DNA of 64,000 nucleotides from Streptomyces daqingensis. Its GTDB lineage: Bacteria > Actinomycetota > Actinomycetes > Streptomycetales > Streptomycetaceae. Shown piece by piece: positions 9,399-17,535 of this stretch. The DNA is taken from positions 62,001-126,000 of the forward strand of contig NZ_BMMP01000007.1 in the NCBI RefSeq assembly GCF_014645895.1, read 5' to 3'. Below the pieces are notes generated by a model. That model saw nothing but the letters and a program-made list of their open reading frames with translations. It ran no database searches and was not told the DNA's origin. The translations under genes and the position numbers were made by a program. Within the stretch, counting starts at the first letter, position 1. Every line of letters begins with the position of its first letter.

Positions 9399-9577
9399 CT
9401 AGGACCTGTCTGACAAATCCCGCCTGGCACGCGCCGCCTGGCACGCACGTCTGCTGCGTTGTCGGACCGACCGAGTAGCCCACTACGAGGACGGACCTCC
9501 GCCTTGCACCCGCACGCACCAGACGACGCGAGCCCCGCCCTCCGGGCGAACGGCGCCATTTGTCAGACAGCCCCTAG
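9399..9577. mobile_element. MITE-like element with terminal inverted repeats and CTAG ends
   Basis: A roughly 170-bp non-coding element is bounded by imperfect terminal inverted repeats: GACCTGTCTGACAAAT at 9403-9418 and ATTTGTCAGACAGCCC at 9558-9573 (14 of 16 bases complementary). CTAG lies outside both ends (9399-9402 and 9574-9577) and may be the target duplication. Inside is a direct repeat CGCCTGGCACGC (9421-9432 and 9435-9446). It encodes no transposase. The ends resemble those of IS5-type elements, so it may be mobilised in trans; that origin is inferred. The right-hand CTAG supplies the TAG stop of the neighbouring NHL-thioredoxin gene. Confidence 0.65.
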
Positions 9578-11499
9578 GGCACGTCGAACCCCTGGTCGTC
9601 GAACCCCTGGTCGTCGAGGCCCGCGAGAACCAGCGGCAGCCGGGACGTCCCCGACCCGGTGACCCGTACCGGCACGCCCCAGTCCTGCTGGTGCATGTGG
9701 CACGCCGGGTATTCCTCCGGCTCGCCGTCCGAGGCGTCCGGGTCGTCGCACGACGCCGCCGAGGCCGAGACGTGCAGCACGCCCTCGCGCACGTGCTCCG
9801 ACAGGCGGAGCACACGTCCCAGACCGGTGCCCGTGCCGGCGCCCTCCGCCAGCAGCTCCTCGGGCGTGGAGCTGACGACGAGCCTCGTCGACGGCCCGTA
9901 GCGGTCGTCCAGCTTCTGGCCGCGCGGCGCCTGGAAGACGACGTCCAGCAGCACCTCGCCCGGGGCCACCTCGGTGGCGGACCGCTGCGTGCGGTGTGCC
10001 ACCGGCTCCACGCGGACCGCTTCCTCGGGCAGCCGGATCCGGGTGAGCCGGTGACGGGCGGACTCCACGACGACGATGTCCCCGCCGCCGGCCGCCACCG
10101 CGTCCGAGGGCTCCCGCAAGTCCGTGGCGAGGGTGCTGACTTCGCCGCTCCGCGGGTCGTAGCGGCGCAGGGCGTTGTTGTACGTGTCGCTGATCACGAC
10201 GCTCCCCCCTGGCAGCGCCGTCACGCCCAACGGGTGCTGGAGCAGGGCCTCCTCTGCGGGGCCGTCCCGGTGGCCGAAGTCGAAGAGGCCGGTCCCCACC
10301 GCCGTGCGGACCGTGTATCCGCCCTCGGCGCCGTCCGCCTTCTCCAGCACGCGCAGCGCGCTCGTCTCCGAGTCGGCGATCCACAGCCGCTCGCCGTCCG
10401 CCGAAGCGGACAGCCCGGACGGCTGCGCGAACCACGCCTCCGCCGCCGGTCCGTCCGCGAGGCCCTCTCCGGCCGTTCCCGCCTCCGTCCGGACGGTGCC
10501 CTGCTCGTCGCCGTCCGCGGGCGGGACGTACGTCCACAGCTGGTGCACGCCCGCCATCGCGATCCACAGCCGCCCGTCGAACCACGCCAGGTCCCACGGC
10601 GAGGAGAGCGACACCTCACGTGCGGGCCCGGACGTCTCGGCGCCCTTCCACCACTGCTCGCCCGTCCCGGCGAGCGTGCTGACGGCGCCCGTCGCCAAGT
10701 CGCAGGCGCGCAGCGCGTGGTTCACGGTGTCGGCGACGACGACGGTGCGGCCGTCCGGCATCAGCGCGAGGCCCTGCGGCTCGCTGAACCGGGCGCTGTC
10801 CGGGCCGCCGTCCCGCATTCCGCGTTCGCCCGTCCCGATGCGGCGCAGCACCGTCTCACCGTCCGCGTCCAGCTCGACGAGCTGGTGCCGGGTGGTGTCG
10901 GACACCAGGAAGCCGCCGCCGTCCCCGCCCGCTTCCCGGGTGGTGCCGCCGGGCAGGCGCAGGGCCTTGCCGGGGAAGCGCAGCGTCGTCGGCTCGGGCT
11001 CCGGCGGCACGTACGGGGCGTCGCCCCGCCGCAGCGTCCCCTTCGCCTCGTGCTCTCGCTCGAGCTGCGAGACGAGCGCCTCCACGGCGTGCGCGTGGCC
11101 CTCGCCGGCGTGCTGCGCCACCACGTACCCCTCGGGGTCGACGACCACCAGCGTCGGCCAGGCGCGCACCGCGTACTGCCGCCACGTCGCGAGCTCCGGG
11201 TCGTCCAGCACCGGATGCTCGACCTGGTAGCGCTCGACCGCGTCGGCGACAGCCTGCCGCTCGGCCTCGTGGGCGAACTTCGGCGAGTGGACGCCGACGA
11301 CCACGAGGGTGTCGCGGTGCCGCGCCTCCAGCTCGCGCAGCTCGTCCAGGACGTGCAGGCAGTTCACGCAGCAGAACGTCCAGAAGTCGAGCAGTACGAT
11401 GCGACCCCGCAGATCCGCGAGGGTCGGTGCGGCCCCGCCGGTGTTCAGCCAGCTGCGACCTCGCAGCTCAGGGGCGCGTACACGAGGGCTCTTCGTCAT
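9574..11499 (-). CDS. NHL-repeat thioredoxin-domain protein
   Basis: This is a 641-residue protein with an N-terminal thioredoxin/TlpA-like domain (about 15-170) followed by NHL beta-propeller repeats (about 180-500) and a C-terminal beta domain. The redox motif is WTFCCVNCL (Cys44 and Cys47), preceded by LLDFW as in TlpA/AhpC-type folds. NHL blades show as FSEPQGLALMPDGRTVVVADTVNHALR and similar repeats. No signal peptide is visible at the ATG chosen (MTKSPRVRAPELRGR); the frame extends upstream with atypical sequence. It is the bacterial counterpart of NHLRC2-type proteins, whose substrate is unknown. The C-terminus carries a 5-residue tandem repeat, FDDQG, and the TAG stop is formed by the MITE end. 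Confidence 0.88.
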   Translation of the reverse strand: MTKSPRVRAPELRGRSWLNTGGAAPTLADLRGRIVLLDFWTFCCVNCLHVLDELRELEARHRDTLVVVGVHSPKFAHEAERQAVADAVERYQVEHPVLDDPELATWRQYAVRAWPTLVVVDPEGYVVAQHAGEGHAHAVEALVSQLEREHEAKGTLRRGDAPYVPPEPEPTTLRFPGKALRLPGGTTREAGGDGGGFLVSDTTRHQLVELDADGETVLRRIGTGERGMRDGGPDSARFSEPQGLALMPDGRTVVVADTVNHALRACDLATGAVSTLAGTGEQWWKGAETSGPAREVSLSSPWDLAWFDGRLWIAMAGVHQLWTYVPPADGDEQGTVRTEAGTAGEGLADGPAAEAWFAQPSGLSASADGERLWIADSETSALRVLEKADGAEGGYTVRTAVGTGLFDFGHRDGPAEEALLQHPLGVTALPGGSVVISDTYNNALRRYDPRSGEVSTLATDLREPSDAVAAGGGDIVVVESARHRLTRIRLPEEAVRVEPVAHRTQRSATEVAPGEVLLDVVFQAPRGQKLDDRYGPSTRLVVSSTPEELLAEGAGTGTGLGRVLRLSEHVREGVLHVSASAASCDDPDASDGEPEEYPACHMHQQDWGVPVRVTGSGTSRLPLVLAGLDDQGFDDQGFDVP

Positions 11500-11620
11500 G
11501 GGCACCAGGGTCTCACTCCGGCCGCGGACCTCCGGAGGCTGTCCCTCCGGTACGGGAGCGGGGCCGGGCGGGGAAGCGGGACCGGCGAGGAGCACGACCG
11601 ACAGGCGAACGGAGTCGACG

Positions 11621-11851
11621 GTGACCGACAGCGAGTACACCCGGCCGCGGCTCAGCGATCCGTCAGCGGTGGTGCCGGACGCGGCGGCGGCAGCGGCACC
11701 GGCGGAGGCGGCCGACGCCGGGGACGCGGCCTGTGCGGCGGGGACAGCGGCAGCGGCGGGTCAGGCGCCGTCCGGCACCGGGCACGAGCCGTGGGCGTGG
11801 CCATGGCCGGAGGATCCGGAGCCGGAGGACCCCGACGGGGCGGGGGACTGA
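11621..11851 (+). CDS. Short Ala/Pro/Glu-rich protein, function unknown
   Basis: A GTG-started frame of 76 codons begins VTDSEYTRPRLSDPSAVV. It continues with an alanine-rich middle (residues about 20-50) and ends in an acidic, tryptophan-containing tail, PWAWPWPEDPEPEDPDG. GGAG lies 7 bases before the GTG. It is divergent from the NHL-thioredoxin gene and 82 bases ahead of the LURP-one gene. I do not recognise a family, and composition alone could produce such a frame; the ribosome site and position are the main support. Confidence 0.4.
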   Translation: MTDSEYTRPRLSDPSAVVPDAAAAAAPAEAADAGDAACAAGTAAAAGQAPSGTGHEPWAWPWPEDPEPEDPDGAGD

Positions 11852-11933
11852 GGAGCACCGGCGGCGGCAGGTCCCGGTGGGCGTTTCGGCACACAGGGTG
11901 CGCAATCGGCCGCCGTCTGGGAAGGCGTAGTCC

Positions 11934-12416
11934 ATGAGATACCTCGTAAGGGAACGCGTCTTCGGCATCGGCGACGACTTCTGGATCGACGACGAGCACG
12001 GCGAACGGGCCTTCCTCGTCGACGGGAAAGCGCTGCGCGTGCGGCAGACCTTCGAACTCAAGGACCGCGACGGCGAAGTGGTCGCCGTCATCCGCAGGAA
12101 GATGATCAGCCTCTGGGAGACGATGGAGGTGGAACGGGGCGGAAAGTCGCTGGCGACAGTGCGCAAGAAGAGGTTCACGCCCCTCCGTCACCGGTTCCGG
12201 GCCCGGCTCGCGGACGGCACGACGCTGTCCGTCCACGGGAACGTGCTGGACAAGGAGTACGACATCGAAGCCGGGGGGCACCGGCTGGCCCGCATCTCCC
12301 GCAAGTGGTTCCGGGTGCGGGACACCTACGCGGTGGACGTGCGCCGGCCGGACGCCGACGTGCCGATGCTGCTCTCCCTCGCGGTCTGCATCGAGGCGCT
12401 GACGGGCGGCGACTGA
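11934..12416 (+). CDS. LURP-one-related (scramblase-like fold) protein
   Basis: This 160-residue protein has the LURP-one-related/tubby-like barrel pattern: MRYLVRERVFGIGDDFWIDDEHGERAFLVDGK, ALRVRQTFELKDRDGEVVAVIRRKMISLWETMEV, and later YDIEAGGHRLARISRKWFRVRDTYAVDV. Length and order fit bacterial members, which are widespread single-domain proteins of uncertain role; the fold is related to phospholipid scramblases. The ATG has a good ribosome site, GGGAAGG, 8 bases upstream. Confidence 0.9.
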   Translation: MRYLVRERVFGIGDDFWIDDEHGERAFLVDGKALRVRQTFELKDRDGEVVAVIRRKMISLWETMEVERGGKSLATVRKKRFTPLRHRFRARLADGTTLSVHGNVLDKEYDIEAGGHRLARISRKWFRVRDTYAVDVRRPDADVPMLLSLAVCIEALTGGD

Positions 12417-12648
12417 CGGCGGCGGGCTCCGCTCCCAACTCCCGTTCCGGCGAGGCGAATCGACCTCCTCGCCCGCTTCCGTCCGCTTCTGGCCCGAACA
12501 GGCGCGCACAGTACCATCGGCGGTGCATTGGAGCGGGTCGATTGGGCCTAGCATCGTCACCGGAAACCACTGCCGCCCTGCCCGCGCGCAGCGTAACTTG
12601 AGAGCACCGCATCCAGACCGCGAACGTCCGTACCGCCCGAGGGGTCTC

Positions 12649-13479
12649 GTGACCGACCACCCAAGTCTGCAGCCATACGTCGACGCCTGGACCGAGTCCA
12701 TCGAAGCGATATCCGAGCTGGTGAGGCCGCTCGCCGAGGGTGAGTGGAACCGGCGGACCGCCTGCCCCGGGTGGTCGGTGCGGGACGTGGTCTCCCACAT
12801 CATCGGCATGGAGTGCGAACTCCTGGGCGACCCGCGGCCGATCCACACCCTGCCCCGCGATCTCTACCACGTCGTGGACGAGCCGAGCCGGCACATGGAG
12901 ATCCAGGTCGACGTACGGCGGCACCACACCGGTCCCGAGATGACGAGCGAGCTGGAGTACACGATCATCCGGCGCTCGCGGCAGCTCCGCAACGAGAAGC
13001 GCGGGCCGGACGCCGAGGTGCGCGACATCATGCCGGGCGGCGGGAAGGTCACTCTCGAACAGCAGCTGCGGGTGCGGGCGTTCGACGTGTGGGTGCACGA
13101 GCAGGATCTCCGCCGGGCACTGGGCAAGCCGGGCAACCTCGACTCGGCGGGCGCGGGCATCGCACGCGACCTGATGCTGCTCGGCCTTCCGAAGGTCGTC
13201 GCGAAGAAGGCGGGCGCGCCTCCGAACACGGCGGTGGTCTTCGACGTCGGCGGACCGGTCGAGTTCATGCGCACGGTCAGGGTCGACGCCGACGGGCGCG
13301 GCACCGTCGACGGCAGCCCGTCGCTCGGTCCCGCGGTCACGCTCTCTCTGGACTGGGAGACGTATCTGCGGCTCGCGGCGGGGCGCGTCCGCCCTGACAC
13401 CGTCGCGGACCAGGTGAAAATCGAGGGCGACACGAAGCTCGCCAAGGCCATCCTGGAGAACTTCGCGGTCACACCGTGA
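12649..13479 (+). CDS. Maleylpyruvate isomerase/DinB-family mycothiol-dependent enzyme
   Basis: This 276-residue protein starts at a GTG with GAGGGG just upstream. The N-terminal four-helix DinB-like domain contains WTESIEAISELVRPLAEGEWNRRTACPGWSVRDVVSHIIGME; the histidine in VVSHI and later VRAFDVWVHEQDLRRAL are the usual metal-binding positions. A C-terminal SCP2-like domain (about 170-276) ends in VKIEGDTKLAKAILENFAVTP. Family members use mycothiol, the actinobacterial thiol, in isomerisation or transfer reactions. No aromatic catabolic genes are directly adjacent, so the substrate is unknown. An upstream in-frame ATG at 12523 adds 42 unlikely residues. Confidence 0.87.
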   Translation: MTDHPSLQPYVDAWTESIEAISELVRPLAEGEWNRRTACPGWSVRDVVSHIIGMECELLGDPRPIHTLPRDLYHVVDEPSRHMEIQVDVRRHHTGPEMTSELEYTIIRRSRQLRNEKRGPDAEVRDIMPGGGKVTLEQQLRVRAFDVWVHEQDLRRALGKPGNLDSAGAGIARDLMLLGLPKVVAKKAGAPPNTAVVFDVGGPVEFMRTVRVDADGRGTVDGSPSLGPAVTLSLDWETYLRLAAGRVRPDTVADQVKIEGDTKLAKAILENFAVTP

Positions 13480-13547
13480 AGTTCTCCAGCCGCCCCGGCG
13501 GCCGCCGGTCCACCGGCGGCTGACGGGCAGCGGCAACCGGCAGCCGG

Positions 13548-13582
13548 AGCGGCGGCGGCACCCGAGAGGTGCCGCCGCCGCT
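13548..13582. terminator. Bidirectional terminator between convergent genes
   Basis: A perfect 15-bp stem (13548-13562 with 13568-13582) and a 5-base loop lie between the mycothiol enzyme gene and the convergent MFS gene. Confidence 0.8.
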
Positions 13583-13612
13583 GCCGTTCCGGGCGCGCGT
13601 GAGCGCCGCTTC

Positions 13613-14923
13613 TCAGACCGGCACGTGCACGGCCTCCACCCGGCTGGCCACGACGCGCTCGCGTTCGCGCCGGTGGGCACGCGGACGCAGCCGCAGGATC
13701 TGCCACACGCCGAGCGCCTCCAGCACGAAGACGCAGGAGAAGGCGACCGTGAAGTCCCCGCCGGTGAGGTCGAGCAGGACACCGACCGCGAGCAGCGTCG
13801 ACATCGAGGCGGTGAAGCCGCCCATGTTCACGATCCCCGACGCCGTGCCCTGCCGCTGCGGCGGATTGGCGGGACGCGCGAAGTCGAAGCCGATCATGGA
13901 CGCCGGACCGCACGCCCCCAGCACCGCGCAGAGCGTCACCAGCAGCCACGCCGGCGCGTGCCCGGGCCAGAGCAGCACGGCCGCCCAGACCGCGGCCGTC
14001 GCCGCCACCGTGCCCAGGGCCAGCGGTGCGCGGGCGGCGTGGTGCCGGGCGATCACCTGCCCGTAGACCAGCCCGATGCACATGTTGGACAGCACGACGA
14101 GCGTGAGCAGTTCGCCCGCGGCGGCGCGGGTCAGGCCCTGCCCCTCGACGAGGAACGGCATCCCCCACAGCAGCAGGAAGACCATGCCGGGGAACTGCGT
14201 CGTGAAGTGCACCCACATGCCGAGCCGGGTCCCGGGCTCCCGCCACGCCTGCTGGATCTGCCTGCGTACGTATCCGCTGCCCGGCTGCGGTGCGGGCGGC
14301 GGAGCGTGCCCCGCCGGATGGTCCTTGAGGAAGACCAGCACGAGCACGAGTATCAGCACGCCGCCCAGGGCGCTGGCCGCGAAGGTGGGCGTCCAGCCGA
14401 AGGTGCCGAGGACCCTGGCGAGCACGAGCGTGGTGACGAGGTTGCCGGCCATGCCGATCAGCCCCGCCACCTGCGCGATGATCGGGCCGCGCTTCGCCGG
14501 GAACCAGCGGGAGCCGAGCCTGAGCACGCTGATGAACGTCATGGCGTCGCCGCATCCGAGCAGGCCACGGCAGGCGAGCGCCGCCACGTACGACTCCGAG
14601 AAGGCGAAGCCGAACTGGCCCGCGGTGAAGAGCACCACGCCGAGCGTCAGCACCTTCTTCGTGCCGAGCCTGTCGACGAGCAGCCCGACCGGGATCTGCA
14701 TGCCCGCGTAGACCAGCAGCTGCAGGATCGAAAAGGTGGAGAGCGCCGAGGCGTTGATGTCGAAGCGTTCACTCGCGTCGAGCGCGGCGACGCCGAGGCT
14801 CGTGCGGTAGGTGATCGCGACGAAGTAGACAGTGACGCCCAGGCCCCAGACCGCCACGGCGCGGGGCCCGCCGGGCGGGTCCTGGTGGACCGGGGGAACG
14901 GCGGGTGAGCTGGCACCGCTCAC
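13613..14923 (-). CDS. MFS transporter
   Basis: This 436-residue integral membrane protein has about 12 hydrophobic helices. The first-half signature is LVDRLGTKKVLTLG between helices 2 and 3, and RGLLGCGDAMTFISVLRLGSRWFPAKRG follows in helices 4-5. A central cytoplasmic loop rich in Pro/Ala (DHPAGHAPPPAPQPGSGY) separates the halves. The family includes sugar-acid and organic-acid permeases; substrate cannot be assigned. Its ATG overlaps the stop of the GntR regulator by 4 bases, so the two are co-transcribed and the regulator probably responds to the transported compound. Confidence 0.9.
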   Translation of the reverse strand: MSGASSPAVPPVHQDPPGGPRAVAVWGLGVTVYFVAITYRTSLGVAALDASERFDINASALSTFSILQLLVYAGMQIPVGLLVDRLGTKKVLTLGVVLFTAGQFGFAFSESYVAALACRGLLGCGDAMTFISVLRLGSRWFPAKRGPIIAQVAGLIGMAGNLVTTLVLARVLGTFGWTPTFAASALGGVLILVLVLVFLKDHPAGHAPPPAPQPGSGYVRRQIQQAWREPGTRLGMWVHFTTQFPGMVFLLLWGMPFLVEGQGLTRAAAGELLTLVVLSNMCIGLVYGQVIARHHAARAPLALGTVAATAAVWAAVLLWPGHAPAWLLVTLCAVLGACGPASMIGFDFARPANPPQRQGTASGIVNMGGFTASMSTLLAVGVLLDLTGGDFTVAFSCVFVLEALGVWQILRLRPRAHRRERERVVASRVEAVHVPV

Positions 14924-15594
14924 CGGACGTCACCGTGGACCAGGTGCCGCACCCACGTGACGTGGCGGCGCACGGCGTCCGCCGCGGCGTCCGCGTCGCC
15001 CGCCCGCACCGCCTCCATGATCACCGCGTGTTCGGCGATGCTCTTGGCGATCCTGTCGGGCTGCGCGTGCATCATCGCGACGCCCATCCGCAACTGCCGG
15101 TCGCGGAGCTGGTCGTAGAGCCGGGTGAGGATCTCGTTGCCCGTGCTCCGAACGATCTCGGCGTGGAAGCAGCGGTCGCTCACCGCGAACGCCGTGAGGT
15201 CGCCGGACTCGGCGTGGGCGCTCTGCTCCTCGAGCAGCTCCTCCAGCCGGCTGATCAGCCCCGCGTGGACGGGGTCGGACGACTTCCGCACCGCGTGCTG
15301 CTCCACCAGGAGCCGCGTCTCGACGACGTCGGTGATCTCCTGCGCCGAGACGGGCAGCACGAGCGCGCCCTTCTTCGGATAGAGCTTCAGCAGCCCCTCG
15401 ACCTCCAGGCGCAGCAGCGCCTCCCGCACGGGTGTGCGCGAGACGCCCACGGCCTGGGCGAGTTCGCCTTCCGTGAGCAGCATCCCGCCCTCGTAGCGGC
15501 GGTCGAGGACGGCCTGCTTGACGTAGGTGTAGACACGCTCGGCGGCGGGCGGCTGACGGAGCGGACCTGCGGGGACGTCGACGGAAACGGACAT
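14920..15594 (-). CDS. GntR-family regulator (FCD/FadR subfamily)
   Basis: This is a 224-residue DNA-binding protein. The N-terminal winged helix spans about 15-80 (ERVYTYVKQAVLDRRYEGG, LTEGELAQAVGVSRTPVREALLRLEVEGL). The FCD ligand domain (about 90-215) has the metal-binding pattern with D and H residues (SDRCFHAEIVRSTGN, SIAEHAVIMEAVRAGD). It probably represses its own operon with the MFS gene until an organic-acid ligand binds. The frame begins at a GTG (15600), but the ATG at 15594 fits the putative -10 box and would give a leaderless message. Confidence 0.9.
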   Translation of the reverse strand: MSVSVDVPAGPLRQPPAAERVYTYVKQAVLDRRYEGGMLLTEGELAQAVGVSRTPVREALLRLEVEGLLKLYPKKGALVLPVSAQEITDVVETRLLVEQHAVRKSSDPVHAGLISRLEELLEEQSAHAESGDLTAFAVSDRCFHAEIVRSTGNEILTRLYDQLRDRQLRMGVAMMHAQPDRIAKSIAEHAVIMEAVRAGDADAAADAVRRHVTWVRHLVHGDVR

Positions 15595-15604
15595 GTGCAC
15601 ACCT

Positions 15605-15610
15605 TAGATA
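15605..15610 (-). promoter_or_regulatory. Possible -10 box of the GntR-MFS operon
   Basis: On the minus strand TATCTA lies about 11 bases ahead of the ATG at 15594, so transcription would begin at or near the start codon. The remaining gap 15611-15994 contains no coding frame that I can support. Confidence 0.35.
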
Positions 15611-15994
15611 CAACACAGATGCGTACGTCGTCCGCGTCCGCGATCTGGACGTCCGCTGCCGATCGGTCCCGCCCGCCTGGGCCCGGAACCCGGTCTGCCA
15701 CGCCCTTCAGCATCCGCTGGCACCACGGCACGGCCCTGCTCGGGGGCTGGCGGTCGCGAGCGGAAGTTCCCGCGGGAGGACGCCGCCACGGTCTTCCCGG
15801 ACGGCGGGGAGCTCGCCCGCTCGGCGACGACGGAGGCGAACCGGCCCGGCAGAAGCGCGACGTGGACGCCGGCGGGGTCGCCGGCGCGTTCACTGCGGAC
15901 AGCTCCGGCATAGGCGCGCCGGGCCACCGGGCCGCCCGTACGGCCCCCCGTCGCCGTACGGACAGCCGGGGCGGCACAACCGGACGTCAGGGCG

Positions 15995-16021
15995 CCGGGC
16001 CGGTGCGGGGCACCGGCCCGG
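15995..16021 (-). terminator. Terminator of bkd operon 1
   Basis: A perfect 12-bp stem (15995-16006 with 16010-16021) and a 3-base loop lie 6 bases beyond the stop codon of the E2 gene. Confidence 0.75.
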
Positions 16022-16027
16022 TCGCAC

Positions 16028-17521
16028 TCAGGTCCAGGTCATCAGCCGCCTGGGGTGCTCCAGCACTGCCGCGACGTCCGCCAGCAGCTTGGACCCCAGC
16101 TCGCCGTCGACGAGCCGGTGGTCGAAGGAGAGCGCGAGCGTCGTGACGTCGCGTGGCTTGACCTTGCCCTTGTGCACCCACGGCTGCTGCCGCACCTGCC
16201 CGAAGGCGAGGATCGCGGACTCCCCGGGGTTGAGGATGGGCGTGCCCGTGTCGACGCCGAAGACGCCGACGTTGGTGATCGTCACCGTGCCGCCCTGCAT
16301 GGCGGCCGGGCTGGTCTTCCCCTCGCGGGCGGTGGCGACCAACTCGCCCAGGGACTCGGCGAGTTCGGGCAGCGTCTTGGCGTGGGCGTCCTTGATGTTG
16401 GGCACCACCAGGCCGCGCGGCGTCGCCGCCGCGATCCCCAGGTTCACGTAGTGCTTCTGCACGATCTCCTGGTTGGCCTCGTCCCACGACGCGTTGGCCT
16501 CCGGGTGGCGGCGCAGCGCCACCAGGAACGCCTTGGCGACCATCAGCAGCGGATTGACGCGCAGCCCCTGCATGTCCGGGTCCTGCTTCAGCTCGCGGAC
16601 GAGCTTCATCGTCCGCGTCACGTCCACCGTCACGAACTCCGTGACGTGCGGAGCGGTGAAGGCGCTGTTGACCATCGCCTGCGCCGTCGCCTTGCGTACG
16701 CCGCGGACCGGGATCCGGGTCTCGCGCGCGTCCCCTGCGACGGGCGCCGCTTCCGCGCCCGCGTCACGGGCCGCGGGGGCACCGGCGGCTGCCGGCTCCC
16801 GCGAAGGGACCGGCCGCGCCGGGGCGGGTGCCGCCGCCGCGTGCACGTCCTCGCGCGTGATGACACCACCGGGGCCGGTCGGTATCACCGTCGCGAGATC
16901 GATGCCCAGGTCCTTGGCCAGCTTCCGCACGGGCGGCTTGGCCAGCGGCCGCCCCTCGGCGGCGAAGCCGTTCGCCGCCGTGCCGTGGGCCGGTTCCGCG
17001 ACCGGTTCCGGCGCAGCGGCCGGGACGGACTCGGCCTCGCCGTGCCCGTTCAGTTCACGCTGCACGGCGCCTTGCCCGGACGGCTGCTTGCGCGGCCTGC
17101 GCTTCGTCGGCGACTCGGCCACCCCGTAGCCGACCAGCACGGGCTGCCGCTTCTCGCCGCCACCGCCGTCGCCGCCGGCCGGAGCCTCGGCCGCGGGCGG
17201 CGTGGAGGGGGCCTGCGCGGGGACGGTGCCCGCGGGCGCCCCGCCGTCCAGCGGTCCGGCGGACGGGTCGGTGTCCACGGCGATGATCGCCGTGCCGACG
17301 TCCACCGTCGTGCCTTCCTCGAAGCGCAGCTCGTGCACGGAACCGTTGAAGGGGATGGGCAGTTCGACCGCTGCCTTGGCCGTCTCGACCTCGCAGACGA
17401 CCTGGCCGTCCGTGACGGTGTCACCGGCCTGGACGTACCACTTGAGGATCTCCGCCTCCGTCAGCCCCTCGCCCACATCGGGCATCTTGAACTCGCGGAT
17501 GCGGGTGGCGCTCTCAGTCAT
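16028..17521 (-). CDS. bkdC: Branched-chain 2-oxoacid dehydrogenase E2 (dihydrolipoyl acyltransferase), operon 1
   Basis: This 497-residue E2 core transfers the acyl group from lipoate to CoA. The N-terminal lipoyl domain has the modified lysine in VETAKAAVE (Lys49). A Pro/Ala-rich linker follows, then the E1/E3-binding domain (VRKLAKDLGIDLATVIPTGPGGVITREDV) and the acyltransferase domain ending with the catalytic LALSFDHRLVDGELG. The start MTESATRIREF is chosen because the frame upstream lies inside the E1-beta gene. It is third in a tight minus-strand operon, 14 bases after the E1-beta stop. No E3 gene is present here, so lipoamide dehydrogenase must come from elsewhere. Products feed branched fatty-acid and polyketide primers. 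Confidence 0.92.
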   Translation of the reverse strand: MTESATRIREFKMPDVGEGLTEAEILKWYVQAGDTVTDGQVVCEVETAKAAVELPIPFNGSVHELRFEEGTTVDVGTAIIAVDTDPSAGPLDGGAPAGTVPAQAPSTPPAAEAPAGGDGGGGEKRQPVLVGYGVAESPTKRRPRKQPSGQGAVQRELNGHGEAESVPAAAPEPVAEPAHGTAANGFAAEGRPLAKPPVRKLAKDLGIDLATVIPTGPGGVITREDVHAAAAPAPARPVPSREPAAAGAPAARDAGAEAAPVAGDARETRIPVRGVRKATAQAMVNSAFTAPHVTEFVTVDVTRTMKLVRELKQDPDMQGLRVNPLLMVAKAFLVALRRHPEANASWDEANQEIVQKHYVNLGIAAATPRGLVVPNIKDAHAKTLPELAESLGELVATAREGKTSPAAMQGGTVTITNVGVFGVDTGTPILNPGESAILAFGQVRQQPWVHKGKVKPRDVTTLALSFDHRLVDGELGSKLLADVAAVLEHPRRLMTWT

Positions 17522-17535
17522 CGTCACGACTCTCC

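Noticed and set aside
9399..9577. Intact insertion sequence
   Set aside because: Only about 180 bp with no transposase frame, so it is at most a non-autonomous element.
15604..15927. 107-codon minus-strand frame in the gap between the GntR gene and bkd operon 1
   Set aside because: Arg/Gly/Ser-rich, no ribosome site and no family. It also overlaps the regulator's promoter.
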